Shown: one piece after another, positions 54,281 through 64,000 of the stretch | Layout: every line of letters begins with the position of its first letter | Position numbering within the stretch: the first letter of the stretch is position 1 | Origin: Saxidomus purpurata | Lineage: Eukaryota > Mollusca > Bivalvia > Venerida > Veneridae | Direction of reading: 5' to 3' | Assembly (NCBI GenBank): GCA_022818135.1 | Contig: JAFMSR010000039.1 | Span: 248,001 to 312,000, forward strand | Length of the DNA stretch: 64,000 nt | Program-made: the position numbers and the translations under genes | Notes under the pieces: model-generated | The model's database searches: none | What the model was told of the DNA's origin: nothing | Seen by the model: only the letters and a program-made list of their open reading frames with translations

Positions 54281-54395
54281 TTGTGTGTGTGTGTGTGTGT
54301 TGGTGGTGTGCAGTTCTGGGTGCTGTTGGGCTCGTTTTGGGGAGGCTACGTTTTTGGTACGTGGCATTCCCTGTTTGATATTATTTTTGTTTTAA
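54281..54395 (+). mobile_element. Penelope 3'-terminal fragment (shortest)
   Basis: Starts inside a short TG tract and ends at the family's 3' terminus CCCTGTTTGATATTATTTTT. Confidence 0.85.
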
Positions 54396-55630
54396 TATTA
54401 CAAAGAACAATATACTTTGCATTGCGAACACCCCTCGTATTCTGACCACATAAATGAATTATTATAAAAAATAGGGTCTCTCATGTTAGTTCACAACGTT
54501 AGTTTCGAATTGACCTGATGTTGTATTTTTTTTACCCAATATCAACTGATTTTGAACGTACCCAGAAATACATTTTGTTTAATTGCAACTCAGTTGCTCA
54601 TCCACATGTTAGAGTAGAGTAAGATTCAATCAATGCATTCACATGATATAGAATGTGTCTTCTAACATCACTTGTCAATTTAATACGACAGTTACATTCA
54701 TTGTAAATAAACAGTACTTTTTGGATCGATTGGATTTATTCAATCGTATCCAAAGTTAACAGAGTATTTCAGACCCTTACGGCCGAACTCTTAACACAAA
54801 TTTTTGTCGAATACGACCGAAAAGTAGTTCTATATATTCAATGAAATCAAAAAAATTGTAATGCATTACCTTGTATTCTATTTTCATTATTATATATTGA
54901 TGAATAAATGTAAAACATTAAAATTACTAAAAATCAACGAGGTATCTGTTCTGTATAGAACTAGTTTTCTACGCGGTTTTGATCAGAACAGTTTTCTAAT
55001 TCAGACCGGAGACACTAAAAGACACCTAGTAAGGCCGAATAATGTGTCTTATATCCGATGTTGTGTTTGTGATCATAAACTATCGGAACATCGTAATACG
55101 TTATCGAACCACTTGGTACTCTTAAATTACAAAACTCGGAATTCAACATAAAAAACAACGATTTTTTGGTAACTTGCCAACGCCTCTATCATCAAAAGTG
55201 CTCGGCCTGACTAGTTTCATTTAGTGTCTAAAGATTTTCCGAAAAACTAGTCTAAAATACGCCTTCATGCGTTGAGGTATAAAAGTGAAACTTATCAGCA
55301 AATTAACTCTACAGAGGCACTTGTAGATGTCTTTTTGAAATATGACAACATATTTTTATGCTTTAAACACGTTGTAATTGTTGTATTTTATGTAAATGCG
55401 TGGTTCGAAAATGGTACGAAAATGTCCGCAATTCGGCGAAGTCGATTTGTACCCGAGTGCCAATAACTGTAAGAAATCATATAGATCTACATGTCTTAAC
55501 TACATTTTTTAAATATAGACAGAAATGCAATAATCTAAAAGGAAAATCAAATTCATTTCTCTGGATTACGCTGTCATTTACAAAGAACAAATATTAACTC
55601 AATATAAATTGTAACTAAAACTTTCAAACT
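54396..55630. other. no gene or repeat recognised
   Basis: AT-rich DNA; frames at 54861-55151 and 55272-55466 have no motif or context. Confidence 0.5.
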
Positions 55631-55633
55631 TTA

Positions 55634-56178
<545 letters not shown>

Positions 56179-56213
56179 TTTCAAACTTTAGCAAAGTAGG
56201 AAACTGATTTAAT

Positions 56214-56247
56214 ATAAAAACAAAAATAATATCAAACAGGGAATGCT
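56214..56247 (-). mobile_element. Penelope 3'-terminal stub
   Basis: The ~33-bp terminus (AAAACAAAAATAATATCAAA then CAGGGAATGC) stands alone and inverted, ~36 bp from the end of the previous copy. Confidence 0.7.
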
Positions 56248-56543
56248 TTTTTGAAAGCTTATTTTCAGACTCCAGTTATATTGTTACATCTTTGTACTAT
56301 GTATGTATATATACTACGTATTTTCGAGAACAAATATTGTTTAAACTAAACTTTACTTTACCACACTAAATTTTGGTGTGTACATTCATACATACATTAA
56401 TTATATAGGAACATAATAATCATCATCATTATTACTTGTTACGAAATACTGCTAGAGTCTAGTATATGTTAAATATGAAAGATAATAGCCTGCTAATAAA
56501 ACATTCAGTTGTTGTTTTATACAAGTTATGAAAATTTAAAACA

Positions 56544-56778
56544 GCAGGGATTACTTTTATTTACACTGTCCTGTGACTTTGGAACATGGTGGGGGTAAGA
56601 GTGAGGTTGGGTGCGCACCATAAACCGGTTTAAGCTCCCCAGTGGTGTTTTTGCCACTGACCGTTCCAAGGCGGTGCCCACTGTGTACCTTTAATTGTTC
56701 GTTTTGTCCTCGTTTTGTCCTCATGAGGCTGCGTTTTTGGTACGTGGCATTCCCTGTTTGATATTATTTTTGTTTTTT
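56544..56778 (+). mobile_element. Penelope 3'-end fragment lacking TG tract
   Basis: Matches the family from AGCAGGGATTACTTTTATTT, but jumps from the GTTTTGTCCTCG region directly to GAGGCTGCGTTTTTGG. The TG tract and surroundings are missing, by internal deletion. Confidence 0.85.
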
Positions 56779-56779
56779 T

Positions 56780-59700
56780 TTGTAGAAAGGCTGATAATTA
56801 CTAGGCGGCGTAATAGACCCTGTATATTGCAATTCGCAGTATTTTGGAACCACTCACGGGGATAGTTAACGTAAGCTGCAAGTACTTGTTCTACAATAGG
56901 TAAATACTGAATCAATTTATAACAAAAGATTGATTTATCAATTTTTAGCTTTTCTTTGAAAAACAGAAGAGCCATTGTCATAACCTTCTTGACGTCAGTC
57001 GGCACTGTCGTCTTGAACCTGGTTAAGCTTTCTTAAAATTCACTTTCTCAGTTACCGCCCGTGACTGAAATAATGCCATAATTGGCAACCAGGGTCTTCC
57101 TCCTCCATGAAAGCTGGACGTTGCAAAATGACCTTAGTGCGACGTTAAATCCGAATCAATGAATTTGCACAATACAATCAACCCTATGGGCATATCCCAT
57201 AACGTTTGAATGGCATTAAAAGTTGTTCAAACTATGAATTTTCAGTTCAGTTTTGTCAAAATCCATTTATCAGTTACCAATCAAAGCTTAATACTTCATA
57301 GGGTAGTTGAAAATAGTCACTGAATGCAAAATGTAAGCACATGGGTTCTTATCTCAAAAGTAAAGTTTACACAAATGGTTAAAGGTAAACATTTGTGGAC
57401 AGTTGTGTCTCCAGTTTATAAGTTTACTCGTGCAAGGGTGTCCTGATATTTACACATGTGATGTGTACAATCTGTGTTGTCCTGATATTTACACATGTAT
57501 GTGTGCAGACTTAGTTGTTCAGAAACAATCGATCCTCCAGCACTTTCAGTCCTTTGATTAAATACGTAGACCATAAACATCTTAGATAAACGTCAAGTAT
57601 CACACACTAAAGAAAAAAGAAGAAAATTGGATTAATAAGGAATAGTGAATAAATACTACACACCAATATGTTATCATACAAATAGTGTGTTTTATCCGCG
57701 TCTTTTTACAAATAAATGAAAGAATACATAAACAGTCAATACATTTTTAAGTTTAAGGCTTATTAGATATAGTGACCAAGATCATTGGTCAATTTTCAAA
57801 TCAGCTTAAAGATCATCGAAACAACAAGCATTTTAACTTTTTTTTATGATAATCGAATACATAATGTGGCCTCCGTTTGTTTTCCTTATTTACGGATGAC
57901 ATGGCTTTTGACCTTATGTGACGCAGTTTAATCAAAGCGCTGTGACCGATGAAGTCCTGTGGGCTATCGATTAACTCCCCTAAAAACAATTTTTGACCCT
58001 CGTGATTTGCTCCAAATCCTACCTTTAGCAATTCAACTATGAGCGCGGGTCGAAATGTGCAGAGGACGAAATTTAATATATGACACAGAATGGATGATTA
58101 ACAAAGATATGGTGGTAGAAAACTTTGTTTTATTATAAAGCGTACGTTAAATCACGATAACCACATGGTCAACATTATAAATTGTTTGAGAGACCAATAA
58201 CAATAATTCGATCTGCGCTTTGTACAACTTCAAGCCATATGATCTGATGATGGATCAAAATTATTGTGTACATGTACCAAGGACAAGAACTGGAAACAGA
58301 GATAAAAAAAAGCAATACCAGCAATAAATATAAATACAGTACTGTACAATGTGTCTCACAGGGAAAACCAAACGTGATTCGTAGTTACCTTGTAATCAGT
58401 GAAACCGTTCACTTGGCCTACTCGACTCCAACTCTACTAGCTGCGTCAGCCTCGATAAATGGCGCGGGTGATTTTGCTCACGTGAGTTCCCTTTCGGGAA
58501 TGAACGTAAATTATATCTTTTTTTAAAGACATTTATTTTTGCGTATATATATTAATAATCGTTCGTAATTAAAATAAAAAATTTGTCAATGAAATAACAT
58601 CAGAATTTTGAAATCTTATATCGAGCTCCGTACGTTCCGTGAATATCCGTACTTTTCCGTGTTATGCATATGATTATCTTTCGTAATCAGCTAACAGCGC
58701 AGTAATTTCTAAAACAGAGTCCATAAAAAAGTGTGTAATAGAGCCCGTAAGCTCTGAACCCTTCTGCAATCGTTTGATGTTGTATGCACTGTGTTTATTT
58801 GTAATATGTTCTTATCGTATGCGACATTCAAACAGATGATTGATCAGGTCTGTCCTGCACTACTTTCTCATAGCGCATGTTCACAGTTGTTATCAGCACA
58901 TAGCACAGTTAACTTGTCTGCAGTGTTTGAAATGTGGTATGCTTACTTAGGAGTCCCCAGGCCAAAAACGGAGATCAACTGACTTACATATTTTCATGAT
59001 TATGAAGTGCTGTGTACTCACAAAATGTCCCTCTGATTGCCCATATGATCTACTTTGGGCAACTTATGACTATTTTCAACCTTAATACTTGGAGATTAAA
59101 AGACAAAGATCATTTAATCATGATTGGCATTCCCGATTTCAACGTTTTACTTAAATGTGTGCAGTTGCAGGGAATTGTCTTGTGTTTACATTAAAAGGGT
59201 ACTCCCTACATCTAGCACATTATAATTTTGAAACATACATTATGTGTTAAATGAATGTAGAATGATAAATAAATACAATTTCAAAGAAGAGCCTAAGGCG
59301 AAAATCGCCTCATGTTACCACAATTACCTCAATATAGAGGCCTTTTGTAATAAATCGCATCCACAAATTAATTGTACAACAACAACTATAAATGGATTAA
59401 TGAATGGTTTACGGTACTGCAGTACATTCTTAACCGCTGATTTTATCGATAATGGCAGGAAATGCATAGCTGAAACTTGTTAAGTTATAATACTTCCAAA
59501 GATTCTATCATTTATGTTTTGGAGGTTACTTAGTTTGACATTAGTTATAGGGTATGTCCCTTTAAAGTGAATGTGTTGCCCTTTATTTTTGCACTTCCCC
59601 ATATTTAATCATATTGTTAAGCATTCACCTGTTATAGTCACAGAGCCCATGTCGATTTATCTACACTTTTGAGCACGCGCATAATTTTCATATGTATCAA

Positions 59701-60690
59701 ATCTACAGTGTGTGTACCTTAAAGAACAAGGCAACTTAATTGACATACCGGGGCGATTGGTCAAAATCCAAGACAGCCACAAAGATAGTCGTCAAAATTG
59801 TTGATATAGCTATTTCTGTTATTTCTATTAAAGTTATAGTCAATATAGCCTTCAATTTTGGTCAAGAGTGCTTAAATCACAGCTTCGAAACCATGTATAA
59901 AATGAATTATACTCACTTATATTTTCATTGGCCGGCACAAAGTATTTGAATTGTCTTTGAACTAGGATAGCTATTTTTTAAAAACTGATTTCCTCTATAT
60001 TCAATGTGAATGAACCTATTATATTGATTTATATTCACTATACTAAGAGTTTAAATCATTAAATAATATATTTCTTAAAATTATACGGTTTTATCACTTT
60101 AATATTGAAACTATGTTTCTGATAGTTCGTGGATTCCGTCTCCTGTGTATAGGTTTGGCTGATGTTGGCTTCTGTGTTTGATGGTGTTCATGAGAGTACT
60201 TTATGTATCTTGCGATTACAAAATATTGATAGAAATACGTTTTCCACTCTTGATGAGGATCAACTTCTGAAGAATAGACGTATGCATTCATATGATCATT
60301 AAGAATATGTAGTTTAAGCAAACACAACCTCTATGAAGTTCAAAGCCGCATAACGTTCAATTTAAATGTTAAATCTTTAGTCAGTTTTGCGGTTCCCTAT
60401 AAACAATTAAACTAGACTAACAAAGCTGAAATTATTGAAATCTATGAAAGCGCTAAACAAGGAAAGGCTGCATTCATCTTTACACAGTCTCTAAGTGATG
60501 AATATTTCATAAAGATACAAGACAAAACTTAAAACAAACATACCTAAAAGCAAACCAGTCAAAACAATTATTTGAAAATTTTACTAAAATTCTAAATATT
60601 TGATCGTATTTCAGACAGCTATCCAGAAGGATGAAGATATAGTGACCATAAAATGGATTTGAATTAACTTTTCCAAATACTATGTTACAG
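56780..60690. other. no gene or repeat recognised
   Basis: AT-rich DNA. A direct repeat TGTCCTGATATTTACACATG occurs at about 57439 and 57478. Frames at 57813-58031 and 59244-59483 lack a proper start or motif. Confidence 0.5.
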
Positions 60691-60694
60691 CAAT

Positions 60695-61110
60695 AGTATA
60701 TTTCTATAGTCAATTTAATATGAATAAAGCACTCGGAGAAGTAGGCGGAGTTTCGGACATGGAAGTTGCTTCTCCCGACTTTTCTTATTTAACCCCGCGA
60801 AGAAAATAAAATATAGAAAAAGAAATAATATATTTAAAAGTACATCAGTTGCATGAAATAGTTGTGATTTATTTTTTATTACGACAGTTAAGCATTAGAA
60901 TACCTTCATCTTGATTTTTCTTTAAAAAGGCGTAGGAAATTCAGGGTTTTCATTCTTGGAGACAAAACAATGAATGAAAACGTTTACGTTGTCACACTGA
61001 CGTCATTAAACGTTGTACAGTTTAGTTTAGCGGTACGCGTTTAATAAAATAGATTGTCTTTTTTTTTCTTAAGTTCTGAATCTGACGTTCTCTGCATAAT
61101 GTCACAGTCA
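60695..61110 (+). mobile_element. dispersed repeat family R1, copy C
   Basis: Starts TATTTCTATAGTCAATTTAA and AAAGCACTCGGAGAAGTAGG, which match inversely the far end of copy A. It continues to AACGTTGTACAGTTTAG and CTGACGTTCTCTGCATAATG. Confidence 0.65.
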
Positions 61111-64000
61111 GGTATTTGATAGATTTCATGTTCTTAGGTTACCGGGGCATCAAATACCACATTTTGTAATATATATCAAAATGACCAATAGGGTCAGTAG
61201 TTTCTGAAACTGATTGTTGCAGATGCCAAATCCGTGCCTGGGAGTAATTTACATTACCCCTAAAATCTAAAAACAAAACAAAAGGAATTCACACTAAATT
61301 ATTACTCTTGTAACACATGCTAAATAAGTAGTTACATCATATTTGAAACTAACAATTTGTGTCATAAATTATATCCATCTCTGTTTGACCATAGTAATAC
61401 ATACGAGTGTCATGTACGTTACATGACCATACGTTACAAACTACTGTAATGTAGTTTTTATCATTTGTTTTAATTAAAGATAAATATTGGTACTGAACAA
61501 TGAAATAATCAACATAGTCTCACATTTTCTATCTACTGAATACAGATTAGAATCCATATTACATGTACTTTACGCTATATCCATGTAATAATACGTTACT
61601 TTTGATAACATAATATTCAGAAAAATTGCAACATTGATGACAACTGCTTAACTTATAAAAAACTGTTGATATATGACATATACGAAATTATTAACACCAA
61701 CACATGTTATGAAGTGAATAAATCTTACATATGGAGCAGTGTCATTTACGTTACTTTACGTTAATATAAGATTGAAGCGCACCAAAAATAGTTTAACTAT
61801 TTAGGTGCAACGTGCATAGTTTCTCATTTGAAATGTTTTTTGTAATCTTTATAGTAGTAAAGATAAGAATTGAAACAAATGCATTTCACATTATCTTTCA
61901 GCTCAACATAAATCTAAATTCTAAATACATCTTACATGAACATCTAGTACAACAGATATATGACGGTTTACTATGTTACCATCATAATGTTAAGATACAA
62001 ATATATTGCAATAAATTATTCAAACAGGTTCTCAAAAATTAAAGACTCCCACATTTATCATAAAGGTCAATACATGTCAGTTCACATGGCTTGTTACGTT
62101 GTCTATATCAGTCAGAACTTGCTGTGCACTTTACATGACTCTGCATTACTAAATCAATAAATTAAATGGTCTATACTGTCGCTCATTTATTGAAATGTAT
62201 GCTCATTTAATGACAAATCATAAAATATTTACATACTTAAGGAGTGTCCGTTCGAAACTGACGGTTGGATTTTTTCCACACTAATATTTTTTTAATGTGA
62301 TTTTGTAATTTGATTTGTACCCACAACTGTATTCAGCTCTGACAAGGTCCTTGGTGTAATATACATAGAAGAAACCAATAAAAATGCTTTTTGATCAGAG
62401 GCAACACCGATTCCATAAACATAGACATTTGCTTGATGTTAATTTTTTCAGGGTCATAAAAACGTTTGGGTCAGGGGTAAAAACGGAGAGTCGGTAGGGT
62501 TACAGGAAACAGACTATTTTTTAAGCCTAAAACGGATTGTATATAATATTAAGATGTATTTGTATGTTTCTCAATGTCATATATATATGATAATACAGCC
62601 GGGTATCATATATAAGTGGTAACGTATTTGATACAATTTAATTCACTGACTAGTGGCTACAAATATGCAAGCAACATTAACATAGAAAATAATAAATTAT
62701 TTATCAAGGCCTTACTATTAAAAACTAAAGTACACCCTCAATCTTAAAGTATCGTAAAGTAATTTCAATTATATATGTGCACACTCAATTAATAAATGTG
62801 TTAAGGATTTGTCGATTTTAATAGATCAACATTTTCTTTGAACTGAACACTTTGTAATTTGCCATGCCTTTTTAAGAAGTAACACATCCTTATTATTGAT
62901 ATAATTCAATGTACAGACAATAAAAATTAAAACCAATGTTCGTTAGGAAGATTATGTGTGACTACTTTGATAACATCTTTGTATATATTGACATTATAGC
63001 ATAATATATATGAGTATGTGAAATATTAACGTAGCTTTCTATGTAATCACACTTGATCCATTAAAATTGCTGACAAATGCTTAACATATTTTATTAATTG
63101 AATGTGACACATATGGATTTTACATAATTTTACGATACTATACATAATATTTTACCCAAGTTATATACTGTTACGCTAAATGCTGATTACATAAAACACC
63201 AGGTAGACAGTATAGACTTTTGTGAGTTTTTGTCATCAATCAAAGCATATTTATACAAAGTACATTTCTTCTCATTATTTTGGTACAATTTAGGTGACTT
63301 CTTCACGTTGTGTGATAATAAAAAGAAGTACGTCTCCCATTATTTTAAGCTTACTGCATATTAATTTCATGGTATGTTTACATTACGTTACAAGTAGTAA
63401 TAAGAATTAAACTTTGATATAAACAGTAAGCATTAAACTAATGCATACACCACTGAGTTTATCAAAGCAGCTCATTAAAAGCACATTTTACATTAAACAC
63501 CACTTCATTTATTTTACTGTCAGCCTCAGTCGTACTTTGCAGTGTATATTACGTTTCTATATGACGATTTATGAAAGCGACAGTATTTTGTGAAATTAAG
63601 CGAAGCAGAACATGTAATAAAATGCACTCGTTTCAATTTCAATTCAAAAATAAAATCCGTGCAATTCAACACTTGTAAACAAAACATGCATTGAAGCGGT
63701 GAATTACTGCACAGTGAATTCAAAGGTTGGAGAAACAGACACTTGCTGCATGATTGTTTCGAGACAAAGCTGTGGCGTGTACACTGTCTGCTTCAGTTTA
63801 TAGTTTAAAGGTTTATTTTGCTGTATCATGACAGAAACAAGAATATCAAAATACATAAACCTCTAGTAATCCACATTCACGAGATGTGCCTTTTCAAATT
63901 GAATGATAGGAAATAGGTATTTATAAACTTATACAATACTTTATACATTTTACGCACGCAATTCGGCTTGGTAGAGGATATGCGACAGCATTGAAATACT
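61111..64000. other. no gene or repeat recognised
   Basis: Very AT-rich DNA with only chance frames. Motifs such as CATGTACGTTACATGACCAT recur weakly near 61410. Confidence 0.5.

Overview
The window is AT-rich, intron-rich animal DNA. Spliced exons with long introns, several retroelement families, foldback elements and repeat types familiar from molluscs (a ~1 kb repeat full of GGTCA motifs, Penelope-type reverse transcriptase, CA/TG microsatellites) suggest a mollusc, most likely a bivalve. The species cannot be named from the sequence.

Region 1 (about 1-5.9 kb) is the unusual part. It is a compact cluster of short, intronless genes and gene relics on both strands, none of which is a histone. 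Their flanks nevertheless look like those of replication-dependent histone genes. Upstream are CCAAT boxes, a repeated GTAGGTCAATCCGAT element resembling the histone H4-specific promoter element, TATAAATA boxes and CATTC cap-like sites. Downstream are 16-nt hairpins of the histone mRNA 3' stem-loop type (5- or 6-bp stem; loop UUUC in five, UUUU and UUAC in one each), mostly followed by purine-rich GAAAGAA sequence. Seven such hairpins are present, three on the minus strand and four on the plus strand. The predicted proteins include a triple CCHC zinc-knuckle protein, a Ser/Glu-Pro protein, a 67-residue protein with a textbook SUMO-interacting motif, and Gln/Lys-rich coiled-coil proteins. Some genes sit head to head, as histone gene pairs do. 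Several are broken by stops or frameshifts, and a tRNA-derived SINE has landed among them.

Region 2 (6.5-29.7 kb) holds nine consecutive plus-strand exons of a mucolipin-like (TRPML) cation channel, from the luminal loop through TM2-TM6, the pore and the stop codon. All exon joins keep phase. The N-terminal exons (TM1) were not found, so the Region 1 cluster may lie inside an intron of this gene. The introns hold LINE relics with a 514-bp tandem duplication, a Penelope-like element with an almost intact reverse transcriptase, tRNA-headed repeats, foldback elements and microsatellites.

Region 3 (29.7-64 kb) has no convincing host gene. It contains an old LINE C-terminal relic, a SINE body, a young 5'-truncated non-LTR retrotransposon with a 445-codon open frame, five Penelope 3'-end fragments (the longest carries ~325 bp of pure TG), several TIR or foldback elements, and a PIF/Harbinger-type element reduced to the starts of two convergent genes. 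It also has a mollusc-type repeat containing nuclear-receptor response-element motifs. Long AT-rich stretches hold nothing recognisable.

Protein identities rest on motif recognition by eye. No database search was possible.
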